Source of the DNA: CADCTB01 sp963768975
GTDB taxonomy: Bacteria > Actinomycetota > Acidimicrobiia > Acidimicrobiales > AC-14
Reading direction: 5' to 3'
Assembly (NCBI GenBank): GCA_963768975.1
Contig: CAVYKB010000013.1
Location: forward strand, 501,880-565,879
Length of the DNA: 64,000 nt
Positions 26,044 to 34,123 of this stretch are shown one piece after another. Made by a program: the position numbers and the translations under genes. Position 1 is the stretch's first letter. Every line of letters begins with the position of its first letter. A model generated the notes under the pieces. That model had not been told where the DNA came from. It was given only the letters and a program-made list of their open reading frames with translations, and did no database searches.

Positions 26044-26295
26044 TCAGCCGTCGACCGGCTCGCCCATCTCCAGTAGGGCCGTCCCCAGTGCCGCCCTGAG
26101 CCGGCGGGCGGTGGCCGGCGCCAGGTGGGCGACGACGCCCCGGCCGGCCTGGCCCGCCTCCTCCAGTGTGAGCTCGACCCGGAGGTCGTTGCAACCTTCG
26201 CAGTCGTCGAAGAGGACGACCGACCACGCAGCCTGGGCCCGCTCGGGGTCACCCGCCGGGTGGTCGTCGGTGCCGTAGTCGGCGAGCTTCTTCAT
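26044..26295 (-). CDS. Small conserved-type protein, 83 residues
   Basis: ATG 26295 overlaps the stop of the WYL regulator gene (ATGA), so the two are coupled. The product has FDDCEGCNDLRVELTLEEAG (a CxxC pair near residues 32-35) and a helical C-terminal half with many Ala and Arg. The CxxC could bind metal, or the protein could be a partner of the regulator. No family recognised. The 66 bases between its stop and the secreted-protein start at 25977 hold nothing obvious. Confidence 0.65.
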   Translation of the reverse strand: MKKLADYGTDDHPAGDPERAQAAWSVVLFDDCEGCNDLRVELTLEEAGQAGRGVVAHLAPATARRLRAALGTALLEMGEPVDG

Positions 26296-27248
26296 GGCCG
26301 CTCACCGTAGAGGGCGACGAGCTCGGCGCCCACGCCGGCCAGTGCTTCACGGAGCTCGGGCGGGTCGATCACCTCGACGAGGCCGCCGAGACCGCCCAGC
26401 TCGCCGGCCAGCGACCGGACGCTGTGGCCCCGTAGCTCCACCTCGGGCCGGCCGTCGGCGCCGGGCGGTCCGATCCGCACCCGGTTCCCGAACACCGCCC
26501 GGCAGATCCACGCCGCGTCCGACTTGACCAGGGCGTGCGCCAGCACCGGCGTGCGCCGGCGATCGACCTCATCGGCGATCATGCGCCACGCCTCGGCCAG
26601 GTCGAACCCGTCGGGGCGGACGACCGCCTCGCCCGTGGACTCTACGGCCGTCATGCGGTCGACCCGGAACGTCCGCAGGCCGGCGTCGGTGCCGGCGACG
26701 AGATACCAGCCGGCGCCTTTGGCGGCCAGCCCCAGAGGGTGCACCACCCGGGTCGTCGTCGCGCCATCCCGGGCCCGGTAGCCGAGGGTGACCTGCTGGG
26801 CCTCGACCACCGCCCGCTGCACGGCGTCGAGGAACGGCGGGGTGCGCCGGGGCGCGGTCGGACGGTCCCAGCCCGCGGGGTCGATGAGCACCCGAGTCGA
26901 CGCCGCCTCGGCCTGGTCGCGGAACGGCTCGGGGAGCGCCCGCACCAGCTTGCGAAGGGCGGCCTTGACCTCGGGAGTCGCCGCCGACGCCGGCCCGGCG
27001 ACGAGGAACAGCGCCCGGGCCTCCGATGCGGTGAGCCCGCTCAGGTCGGTGCGGCCCCCGCCGGCCAGCTGCCAGCCACCGTTGCGGCCTTGGCGGGAGT
27101 AGATGGGCAGGCCGGCCACGCCGAGGGCGTCGAGGTCGCGCCGGGCGGTGCGCTCCGACACCTCGAGCTCGGCCGCCACCTCGGCCGCGGTCACCTGCCC
27201 GCGGGACTGGAGCATGAGGAGGATGGCCACGAGGCGGTCGGCGCGCAC
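26292..27248 (-). CDS. WYL-domain transcriptional regulator (YafY/DeoR-type helix-turn-helix)
   Basis: The 318-residue protein has an N-terminal winged helix (AAEVAAELEVSERTARRDLDAL, near 20-41). The wing follows (SRQGRNGGWQLAGG), then the WYL domain (near 140-230: GWYLVAGTDAGLRTFRVDRM) and the WCX-type tail. WYL regulators sense small ligands or nucleic acids. The GTG start at 27248 is 62 bases from the divergent DinB gene at 27311, so the short gap must hold both promoters. This arrangement suggests it controls the DinB gene. A decayed copy of the same pair occurs at 59325-60343. Confidence 0.9.
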   Translation of the reverse strand: MRADRLVAILLMLQSRGQVTAAEVAAELEVSERTARRDLDALGVAGLPIYSRQGRNGGWQLAGGGRTDLSGLTASEARALFLVAGPASAATPEVKAALRKLVRALPEPFRDQAEAASTRVLIDPAGWDRPTAPRRTPPFLDAVQRAVVEAQQVTLGYRARDGATTTRVVHPLGLAAKGAGWYLVAGTDAGLRTFRVDRMTAVESTGEAVVRPDGFDLAEAWRMIADEVDRRRTPVLAHALVKSDAAWICRAVFGNRVRIGPPGADGRPEVELRGHSVRSLAGELGGLGGLVEVIDPPELREALAGVGAELVALYGERP

Positions 27249-27310
27249 GTCGCGATCTTCCCACCCAAACCGGTCAAGGGATGACCGGTTCAGTCGCGGA
27301 GGATGGCGCC

Positions 27311-27949
27311 ATGACCATCACCAGTAAGACCCCCGTCCTCGCCGACCCGCGGATGACCTTCGCCAACGCCGTGGCCCTGACCACAGCGGTGATCGGCCGG
27401 GTCGGGCCGCACCAACTGTCCAACCGGACACCATGCGAGGGCTTCGACGTGGAGGCGCTGCTCAGTCACCTGGTGACCGTCCTCCGGCGGGTGGCGGCGC
27501 TCGGCCTGGGTCACGACCCCTTCGGCCCCGATGTCATGGCCGCGGTCGACGGGAACCTGAGGGAGACGTGGATGGCCGCCGCCGACGAGGTCGACGCGGC
27601 GTGGGCCGACGACGCCGTGCTCCGCCGCACGATGCGCCTCCCGTGGGCCGAGACGTCGGGCGCGGCGATGCTCGTCAGCTACCTGAACGAGATCACCGTC
27701 CACACCTGGGACCTGGCGACGGCCACCGGCCAGCGGCCGGCGTGGGACCCGGAGGTCCTGAGCCTGGCCTTCGACGGCATCCGCTTCCTTCCCGGCGAGA
27801 ATCGGGCGGTAATGTTCGAGTCCCTGCGCGCCGGCATGCCCGCCGAGCAGAGGGACTTCGCCGATCCGTTCGCCGACGCCGTACCTGTTCCGGAGGACGC
27901 GCCTCTCATCGATCGCCTCGTCGCCTGGAACGGCCGGCGCCCGTGCTAA
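27311..27949 (+). CDS. DinB/mycothiol-dependent maleylpyruvate isomerase-type protein (TIGR03086-like)
   Basis: The 212-residue protein has the helical bundle of the MDMPI_N/DinB superfamily. It shows SNRTPCEGFDVEALLSHLV near residues 37-55 with a metal-type His, then LNEITVHTWDLATATG near 125-140 with a second His. These proteins bind a metal and often act with mycothiol in thiol transfer; the substrate is unknown. ATG 27311 follows GGAGGATGG. It is divergent from a WYL regulator and its stop codon overlaps the next start (TAATG), so the AlkZ-like gene is co-translated. Confidence 0.85.
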   Translation: MTITSKTPVLADPRMTFANAVALTTAVIGRVGPHQLSNRTPCEGFDVEALLSHLVTVLRRVAALGLGHDPFGPDVMAAVDGNLRETWMAAADEVDAAWADDAVLRRTMRLPWAETSGAAMLVSYLNEITVHTWDLATATGQRPAWDPEVLSLAFDGIRFLPGENRAVMFESLRAGMPAEQRDFADPFADAVPVPEDAPLIDRLVAWNGRRPC

Positions 27950-28995
27950 TGAGGGCGCCTGTGCGCGTCCTGACCGAGCGGGAGCTGAACCGGGCCCTTC
28001 TGGCTCGCCAGCTTTTGCTGGAGCGGGCCACGGTCGCGCTGCCCGACGCCCTGGAGCTGATGGGCTGCCTCCAAGCCCAGTACGCGCCGTCGATGTACAT
28101 CGGGCTGTGGTCCCGGGTCGCCGGCTTCCGCCGGGAGGCGCTCACCGAGGCACTCCAGGACCGCTCCGTCGTGCAGGGCACCCTCATGCGGGTCACCATC
28201 CACCTGGTCTCCCGAGCGGACTACTGGCCGCTGGCCCTCGCCGTGGGAGAGGCCCGCAGGGCCCTGTGGTTACGGGCCACCCGTCACGCCGTCAGCGCCG
28301 AAGATCTGGCCACCGCAGCTGCGGTGCTCCGGGAGCGGGTCCGGGAGGCGCCGCTGCGCCGGCCCGAGATCGACAAGCTGGTGGGCCGGGACAAGGCCAT
28401 CGGAGTCGGCCTGTGGGAGGACTTCGTGCGGGTCCCGCCGTCGGGCACGTGGGAGCGCCGGCGGGCTGACCTGTATGCCGCGGCAGAGGACTGGATCGGC
28501 CCGCCGCCCGCGGACCTCACCAGCGAGGTGGCCACCGAGCACCTCGTCCGCCGGTACCTGCAGGGATTCGGGCCGGCCACCGCGGCCGACGTCGCCGACT
28601 GGGGCGGTCTCCGCCCCACCGACGTTGTCGCCCTGCTCGACCGGCTCGACCTCCGCCGGTTCGCCGACGAGGAGGGGCGCACGCTCTACGACCTGCCGGA
28701 TGCGCCCCTACCCGACCCGGCGACGCCGGCGCCGGTCCGGTTCCTGCCCACCTGGGACGCCAGCCTCTTGGTCCACGCCCGGCGCAAGGGCATCATCGCC
28801 GAGGAGCACCGCCCCCTGGTGTTCAATACCAAGACGCCGCACTCGGTGTGCACGTTCCTGGTCGACGGGAAGGTCGCCGGGACCTGGCGCTACGAGAAGG
28901 GCGAGGTGCGCCTGGCGCCGTTCGAGCCGCTGGCGCCGGCGGTGCTGGCCGAGGTGGGGGAGGAGGCCGAAAGTCTGGCCGCCTTCCACGCCTGA
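27949..28995 (+). CDS. AlkZ-like winged-helix protein (HTH_42 superfamily)
   Basis: The 348-residue product belongs to the winged-helix DNA-binding domain family that includes the DNA glycosylase AlkZ/YcaQ. The N-terminus carries MGCLQAQYAPS (near residue 40), where QAQ matches the catalytic Q-x-Q motif of AlkZ. Later come LMRVTIHLVSRADYW, RYLQGFGPATAADVADWGGL and the C-terminal FLPTWDASLLVHARR. AlkZ unhooks DNA cross-links and alkylated purines; some relatives sit in antibiotic clusters as self-resistance. The role here is inferred. The start overlaps the DinB stop. Confidence 0.82.
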   Translation: MRAPVRVLTERELNRALLARQLLLERATVALPDALELMGCLQAQYAPSMYIGLWSRVAGFRREALTEALQDRSVVQGTLMRVTIHLVSRADYWPLALAVGEARRALWLRATRHAVSAEDLATAAAVLRERVREAPLRRPEIDKLVGRDKAIGVGLWEDFVRVPPSGTWERRRADLYAAAEDWIGPPPADLTSEVATEHLVRRYLQGFGPATAADVADWGGLRPTDVVALLDRLDLRRFADEEGRTLYDLPDAPLPDPATPAPVRFLPTWDASLLVHARRKGIIAEEHRPLVFNTKTPHSVCTFLVDGKVAGTWRYEKGEVRLAPFEPLAPAVLAEVGEEAESLAAFHA

Positions 28996-29009
28996 GGGCG
29001 AGGGCAGCA

Positions 29010-29057
29010 TTCCGCGTCCCTCAGGGCGCCAAAAACGTGCCGTCTCGGGACGCGGAA
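29010..29057. repeat. 11-bp perfect inverted repeat between convergent genes
   Basis: TTCCGCGTCCC (29010-29020) and GGGACGCGGAA (29047-29057) flank a 26-base spacer. The spacer has a run of five A. The repeat lies between the stop of the AlkZ-like gene and the stop of the convergent secreted protein, where a bidirectional terminator is expected. The long loop is unusual for that and could instead mark a small repeat element. Confidence 0.5.
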
Positions 29058-29134
29058 CGCCGGCTCAGACGGTGGAGCCCAGGGTGTACCACTGCCAGCC
29101 GTTCACCGTCGCGGTGCTGCTCGGGCACGGGCCG

Positions 29135-29779
29135 TCAGAATCCGGCGGGCCCCTTCAGCGCGGCCGAGGTGATGACGTCACCGCGCCATCCCATCGGCGC
29201 GTAGAACAGGACGTCGATCCGCGGGTAGCGGGCGCACGTCTGGTCGGTGCCCGCCGGCGCCGGGGTGTCGCCGTCGAAGTCAACGAGGGTCGTGGCCTCG
29301 GGCAACATCCGTCCGGTGGTTGCCGGCACCGTCTGCACGGCGATGAGCGACCACGACGCCGCCGACCAGTCATAGACCCACGCGCCCCACTGGGTGGCGC
29401 TGAGTCGATAGGTCAACAGGTAGTAGATGTGGTTGTACTGCCAATTGAAGGGCACGGTGGACACGAGCGTGTGGGTGAGGATGCCGAAGCCGGCGACCTT
29501 CTGCCCGTTCTTGTGCCCGAGGGCGATCACCCCGAGCGAGCTGTCTTCGAGGTGGAAGAGGAGAGAGGCCTCGGACTTGGTGGGCGAGCCCTGCGCCGGC
29601 CCGGCCGCTGGCGGCCGGGCCACGTACACGAAGGTGCCGATCCCATCCAGCGGGGCAGTGCCCGGTTGCTGCCACACCGAACCGACCGCATCCGGCGGGG
29701 GCGGATCCACGGCATGTGCCGGCCCTATCGCCCCGCGCACCAGAACCAACGCCACGCACGCCATCGCCAGTCGCCTCAT
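29135..29779 (-). CDS. Secreted protein of unknown function
   Basis: ATG 29779 gives a clean signal peptide (MRRLAMACVALVLVRG, cleavage likely after AHA near residue 23) on a 214-residue product. The mature part is rich in beta-type sequence (VYVARPPAAG, LLFHLEDSSLGVIALG, YYLLTYRLSATQWG) with many aromatic residues and one cysteine. No family motif is recognised. The open frame upstream to 30055 lies inside the FAD enzyme gene and was rejected. It is 31 bases after the end of that gene and may be its operon partner. Confidence 0.65.
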   Translation of the reverse strand: MRRLAMACVALVLVRGAIGPAHAVDPPPPDAVGSVWQQPGTAPLDGIGTFVYVARPPAAGPAQGSPTKSEASLLFHLEDSSLGVIALGHKNGQKVAGFGILTHTLVSTVPFNWQYNHIYYLLTYRLSATQWGAWVYDWSAASWSLIAVQTVPATTGRMLPEATTLVDFDGDTPAPAGTDQTCARYPRIDVLFYAPMGWRGDVITSAALKGPAGF

Positions 29780-29810
29780 CCGCTGGATATCGACCGCCGA
29801 CCCCCGGCCT

Positions 29811-30884
29811 TTAGGAGTCCGCCAGAAGTTGTGACGCCGCCCGCCGGCCCGACCGCACCGCACCCTCCATGTGGCCGGCGCCGGCGTCCGCCGTTTCCGT
29901 CCCCGCCCACACCAGGCGGCCGTCGAACAGCGGCTCGGCCAGGGCCGGCTGGCCGTAGGGCAGGGGTTCGTCGAACCAGAGCACCTCGTCGTTGGTGTAC
30001 GGGTCGTTCGACCAGTCCCGCTCGACGTAGCGCACCGGGTCGGTGGCCTCGGCACCGAACAGCCGGCCGAGCTGGGAGAACACGGCCTCCCGGCGGGCGT
30101 CGGGCGAGAGGTCCCGGAACTCGTGCCACCCGGACATGAACCCCCACAGCGCCGCGGTGCGGCCGTCGACCGTGCAGGCGTCGTGGATCTCGACCAACGG
30201 GCCCGGCCGGCTGAACACCAGGCCCGACAGGCCGGCGTCGCGCCAGAACGGAGCCTCGTAGACGGCGAAGCACTTGACCGCGGTCGCCATCCACGTCGGC
30301 GTGCCCTGCATCACCCGGGCTACCGGCTCGGGGAGCGCCGGCATGAACGTGATGCCGGCGTACGCCAGCCGCGGTGGGACCGCCACCACGACGGCCCGGC
30401 AGCTGAGATCTGTTTCCGTGCCGTTGCTGTCGGCGACGGTGACGGTCATGCCCGCGCCGCCGGCGGCGACCACGGTGACTTCGGTCTCCAGCCGGACGGT
30501 GCCCTCGGGCAGCCGGGCGGCCAGGCGCTGGCACAGCGACTGGGCGCCGGCCGTGAAGCGCAGCTCGGCAGGGGTGGGTGGCGGCAGGTCGATCCGCCGT
30601 GGCGGTTGAGCCGCCTCGTCCTGGGCCAGCGCTGTGCCCTGCCGGTACTGGGGGAACGTCGCCATGCCCACTTCGGCGGCCAGGGCGGCCACCACCGGCT
30701 GGTTCGTCCAAGTCCACGTGGCTCCCAGGTCGAGGCAGAGGTCGTCGTCGACCAACGTCTTGATCCGTCCTCCGACGGAGGGGCGGGCCTCGATGACGGC
30801 GACGCTGCGGCCGGCGTCGTGGAGTGCGCAGGCCGCCGTGACCCCGGCCAGGCCGGCGCCGGCGACGACGACGTCGACGTCCAC
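29811..30884 (-). CDS. FAD-dependent amine oxidoreductase (MAO-like)
   Basis: The 357-residue protein has the Rossmann dinucleotide motif VVVAGAGLAGVTAACALHDAG with the acidic VIEARPSVGGRI. It also has the flavin-contacting DLGATWTWTNQP and the C-terminal VWAGTETADAGAGHMEGAVRSG of monoamine oxidase-type enzymes. It is shorter than classic MAOs (about 450). It starts at GTG 30884, directly after the stop of the PPOX-type gene, and the substrate is unknown. Oxidation of an amine or a similar C-N bond is the family role. Confidence 0.85.
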   Translation of the reverse strand: MDVDVVVAGAGLAGVTAACALHDAGRSVAVIEARPSVGGRIKTLVDDDLCLDLGATWTWTNQPVVAALAAEVGMATFPQYRQGTALAQDEAAQPPRRIDLPPPTPAELRFTAGAQSLCQRLAARLPEGTVRLETEVTVVAAGGAGMTVTVADSNGTETDLSCRAVVVAVPPRLAYAGITFMPALPEPVARVMQGTPTWMATAVKCFAVYEAPFWRDAGLSGLVFSRPGPLVEIHDACTVDGRTAALWGFMSGWHEFRDLSPDARREAVFSQLGRLFGAEATDPVRYVERDWSNDPYTNDEVLWFDEPLPYGQPALAEPLFDGRLVWAGTETADAGAGHMEGAVRSGRRAASQLLADS

Positions 30885-31100
30885 CTAATCCGAGATGTTC
30901 TTGCGGCCGACGACCTTGGTCGGCGTGACCCGCACCAGCAGCTCACCGTCGGCGGCCTGGCGCCGGCCGAAGACCTCGGCATGCTCCTCGCCCATGGGCG
31001 CGACGTGGGGCCGGCCGTCGGGCCGGACCGTGCCCAGCATGGCCGGGCGGACCGGCTCCCGGAGGAAGGCCCGAGACTCCTCGCGTGTCATCTCGGCCAC
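30885..31100 (-). pseudogene. PPOX-class F420/FMN-binding protein with an internal deletion
   Basis: The 71-residue frame starts like a PPOX-class protein (FLREPVRPAMLGTVRPDGRP, then HVAP). After GEE it jumps to the C-terminal part (EVFGRRQAADGELLVRVTPT, then KVVGRKNISD). Normal proteins have about 130 residues, so some 60 central residues including most of the flavin-binding barrel are missing. The frame stays open, so the deletion is a multiple of three. It is either a dead gene or a minimal variant. It joins the MAO-like gene with no gap. Confidence 0.65.
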
Positions 31101-31117
31101 AGACCGAGCTTATGGCC

Positions 31118-31525
31118 CTAGGCCGCCGCCGGCCCCTCGTGCTCGTCGTACCACTCGACCTCGCAGTGGAGGTTGCAACGCTGGAGCCCGTGCACGCCGC
31201 GCAGCCGGCGGGCCGCGTCTTCGATCACCACGAGCAGGTTGTGGGCCAGCACCTGGCCCCAGGCGTAGCGGCAGGAGCCGTCGGCCCGGAGGCGCAGGGG
31301 CGAGATGTCGTCCACGTGGGCGGACACGTCGCCGGTGTTCCCGATCAGGACGTGGAGGCTGTTCGTGGCCGACACCTCCCGGTAGGAGATCTTGCCGGGG
31401 TGGAGGATGCCGCCCAGGAAGCTGTCCCGACGGAAGCTGGTGTTGGCGTCGAGGGCCTTCAGAAGGTCGACGCGGCCGACTTCGCCTTGGGGGCCGGCGT
31501 CGGGGAGTTCGATCTGTGTCTTCAT
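31118..31525 (-). CDS. Conserved-type hypothetical protein, 135 residues
   Basis: ATG 31525 begins MKTQIELPDAGPQGEVGRVD; the longer frame to 31831 overlaps the peptidase gene in antisense and was rejected. The product is mixed alpha/beta, has SVSAHVDDISPLRLRADGS-like strand content and two cysteines near the end (LQRCNLHCEVEWYDE). No membrane helix. The CNLHC pair could bind a metal. I do not recognise the family. It is followed by the PPOX relic on the same strand, 18 bases away, and its start is 89 bases from the divergent peptidase gene at 31614. Confidence 0.55.
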   Translation of the reverse strand: MKTQIELPDAGPQGEVGRVDLLKALDANTSFRRDSFLGGILHPGKISYREVSATNSLHVLIGNTGDVSAHVDDISPLRLRADGSCRYAWGQVLAHNLLVVIEDAARRLRGVHGLQRCNLHCEVEWYDEHEGPAAA

Positions 31526-31613
31526 CTCGTCAGCTCTACGGAGCCGGCTAGCTGATCGGATCAGGCGAAACGGGGAATGATCAGGGCAGCGCCGGCCGAC
31601 CAGAGGAGCAATC

Positions 31614-32456
31614 GTGCGTTTCCGCAGGGATGTAGGGCTCGACACGTCGCAGGTGTCCGACCGCCGGGGCGCCGGCCCTCTCGCCGTTGGCGGCGGCGGG
31701 ATCATCGGGCTCATCGTTCTGGTCTTCACGCTCCTCAACGGCGGTGGCGACGGTGGCCTGGGGGTCGACACACCGGCCGGCGACCTCAAGTCCGACCTCT
31801 CGGCCAACTGCCGTACCGGTGAGGACGCCAATCAGCGCGACGACTGCCGCATTGTCGGTGTGGTCAACAGCGTGCAGGCGTACTGGCAGAAGAACGAGCC
31901 CAACTACCGCCCGGCGACCACCGTCTTCTTCAGTGGCGGGGTGAACACGGCCTGCGGGTCGGCCTCCTCCGCGGTCGGTCCCTTCTACTGCCCGACCGAC
32001 CAGAAGATCTACATCGACCTGGGTTTCTACGAGGACCTCCGCAACCGCTTCGGCGCCTCGGGTGGGCCCTTTGCCGAGGCCTACGTGATCGCCCACGAGT
32101 ACGGCCACCACATCGAGAACCTGCGAGGTGTCCTCGAGCGGGCCCGGAGCCGGGAGACCGGCCCCCAGAGCCCCGGCGTGCGGGTCGAGCTCCAGGCCGA
32201 CTGCCTGGCCGGGCAGTGGGCGCGGGGCGCAGTGGAGACCGGCTACATCGAGGAGCTGACCGACGCCGACATCCGCGACGGGCTCAATGCGGCCTCGGCC
32301 ATCGGCGACGACCGCATCCAGGAGCAGGCCCAGGGCCAGGTGAGCCCCGAGTCCTGGACCCATGGATCGTCCGAGCAGCGCCAGAAGTGGTTCCTGGCGG
32401 GCTTCCGGGGCGCCGACCGCAACGTGTGCGACACCTTCGCAGTCAGAACCGTTTGA
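31614..32456 (+). CDS. Neutral zinc metallopeptidase (YpfJ family)
   Basis: The 280-residue protein has a membrane helix near residues 25-41 (GGGGIIGLIVLVFTLL) and an outward catalytic domain. The zinc motif is AHEYGHHIENL (HEYGH near residue 160), followed by the family's VELQADCLAGQWARG, where the Glu/Asp supplies the third ligand. Paired cysteines (NCRTGEDANQRDDC, ACGS, FYCP) suggest an oxidised, external domain. GTG 31614 is used. YpfJ-type proteins are widespread; the physiological substrate is unknown. Confidence 0.9.
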   Translation: MRFRRDVGLDTSQVSDRRGAGPLAVGGGGIIGLIVLVFTLLNGGGDGGLGVDTPAGDLKSDLSANCRTGEDANQRDDCRIVGVVNSVQAYWQKNEPNYRPATTVFFSGGVNTACGSASSAVGPFYCPTDQKIYIDLGFYEDLRNRFGASGGPFAEAYVIAHEYGHHIENLRGVLERARSRETGPQSPGVRVELQADCLAGQWARGAVETGYIEELTDADIRDGLNAASAIGDDRIQEQAQGQVSPESWTHGSSEQRQKWFLAGFRGADRNVCDTFAVRTV

Positions 32457-32570
32457 CCGGCCCGGGAGGTCGGTCCAGAGGCATTCACTGGTCCCTCGAA
32501 GAACTCGACCAATGACCGAGCCGTTCAGTTGGGCCCTCCGGGCCCACTCCATCTACGGTGAAAGCCGCAC

Positions 32571-34118
32571 ATGACCGAAACAGACAAACTCCAGCCGAAC
32601 GTCGTTATCATCGGCGCGGGGCCCGCCGGCCTCACCGCCGCCTACGAGCTAGCCACCCGGTACGGCATCACCGCCACCATCCTGGAGTCCGACTCGGTGG
32701 TCGGCGGCATCAGCCGCACGGTTGAGCGCGACGGCTGGCGGTTCGATATCGGCGGCCACCGCTTCTTCACCAAGGTGAAGGAGGTGGAGGCGTTCTGGCA
32801 CGAGATCCTCGACGACGAGGACTTCATGCTTCGGCCTCGAATGAGCCGGATCTATTACAACGGCAAGTACTACGACTACCCGCTGAAGGCCTCCAACGCC
32901 CTGAAGAACCTGGGCATCCTGGAGGCGTTCCTCTGCGTCATGTCCTACGTGTGGGCCCGTATCCGGCCGCCGAAGGACCAGTCGACCCTCGAGGGATGGA
33001 TCGTCGCCCGCTTCGGCTGGCGCCTCTACAGGCATTTCTTCAAGACCTACAACGAGAAGCTGTGGGGCGTGCCGGTCAACAAGCTGCCGGCCGACTTCGC
33101 CGCCCAGCGGATCAAGAACCTCTCGCTGTCCAACGCGGTCATGAACGCCCTCATGCCCAATCGGAACCAGAAGGAGATCACCTCCCTCATCGAGGAGTTC
33201 CAGTACCCCAAGTACGGGCCCGGGATGATGTGGGAGCGCTGCACCGAGAAGGTGCTCGCCAAGGGCTGCACCGTCCACATGAACACCCGGGTGGTCGGCA
33301 TCCGCCACGAGCGCGGCAAGGCGGTGGCGGTCATCGGTGAGGCGAAGGACGGCACCCGCACCGAGTTCCCGTGCGACCACGTGATCTCCTCGATGCCGAT
33401 CTCCCAGCTGCTGAAGGCCTTCGAGCCGGCGCCGGCGCCCGAGGCTCTCCAGGCCGCCGACGACCTGCGCTATCGGGATTTCATTACCGTCGCCCTGGTC
33501 GTCCCCGAGCGCTACAGCTTCCCGGACAACTGGATCTACGTGCATGCCCAGTCGGTGCAGGTCGGTCGCATCCAGAACTTCGGCTCGTGGTCCCCGTACC
33601 TCATCAAGGAGGGGCGGACCTGCCTGGGCCTGGAGTTCTTCGTCTTCGAGGGCGACTCCACCTGGACCAAGCCGGACGAGGAGCTCATCGAGCAGGGCAA
33701 GCGCGAGCTGGGCATCCTCAACCTCGTCGAACCGGACAAGGTCGAGGCCGGCTACGTGGTGCGGATGCCGAAGGCGTATCCGTTCTACGACGAGAACTAC
33801 AAGGCCAACGTGGCCAAGATCGTCGACTGGCTCGACCGCTGCGCGCCGAACGTCCACCCCGTGGGCCGCAACGGCATGCACCGCTACAACAACCAGGACC
33901 ACTCGATGTACACGGCGATGCTCACCGCCGAGAACATCGCCACCGGGACGACGCACGACGTGTGGAGCGTGAACGTCGAAGAGGAGTACCACGAGGAGTC
34001 GTCGGCTTCTGACGGCGACGCCAACCGGGGCACGCGGGGCACCGGCCGTGACGCACCGGTGATCCCGCGCCAGCACTACCCGGAGGACCACCCGGTTCAC
34101 CAGCCGCCGACACCGTAG
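32571..34118 (+). CDS. FAD/NAD(P)-dependent oxidoreductase (amine oxidase/Glf-like)
   Basis: The 515-residue protein has VVIIGAGPAGLTAAYELA at residues 10-27, the FAD-ribose acid in TILESDSVVGGISRT, and DIGGHRFFTKVKEVEAFW near 60-77. The last matches UDP-galactopyranose mutase-like and protoporphyrinogen oxidase-like flavoproteins. A catalytic role on a sugar nucleotide or an amine cannot be settled from motifs. The C-terminal 50 residues are acidic and low complexity. The start ATG follows GGTGAAAG. The next gene starts five bases after the stop, so the two are co-transcribed. Confidence 0.85.
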   Translation: MTETDKLQPNVVIIGAGPAGLTAAYELATRYGITATILESDSVVGGISRTVERDGWRFDIGGHRFFTKVKEVEAFWHEILDDEDFMLRPRMSRIYYNGKYYDYPLKASNALKNLGILEAFLCVMSYVWARIRPPKDQSTLEGWIVARFGWRLYRHFFKTYNEKLWGVPVNKLPADFAAQRIKNLSLSNAVMNALMPNRNQKEITSLIEEFQYPKYGPGMMWERCTEKVLAKGCTVHMNTRVVGIRHERGKAVAVIGEAKDGTRTEFPCDHVISSMPISQLLKAFEPAPAPEALQAADDLRYRDFITVALVVPERYSFPDNWIYVHAQSVQVGRIQNFGSWSPYLIKEGRTCLGLEFFVFEGDSTWTKPDEELIEQGKRELGILNLVEPDKVEAGYVVRMPKAYPFYDENYKANVAKIVDWLDRCAPNVHPVGRNGMHRYNNQDHSMYTAMLTAENIATGTTHDVWSVNVEEEYHEESSASDGDANRGTRGTGRDAPVIPRQHYPEDHPVHQPPTP

Positions 34119-34123
34119 CGCCG

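Noticed and set aside
27433..27948. Longer reading of the AlkZ-like protein
   Set aside because: The upstream part overlaps the DinB gene in another frame and is Arg/Gly-rich shadow text; ATG 27949 overlaps the DinB stop.
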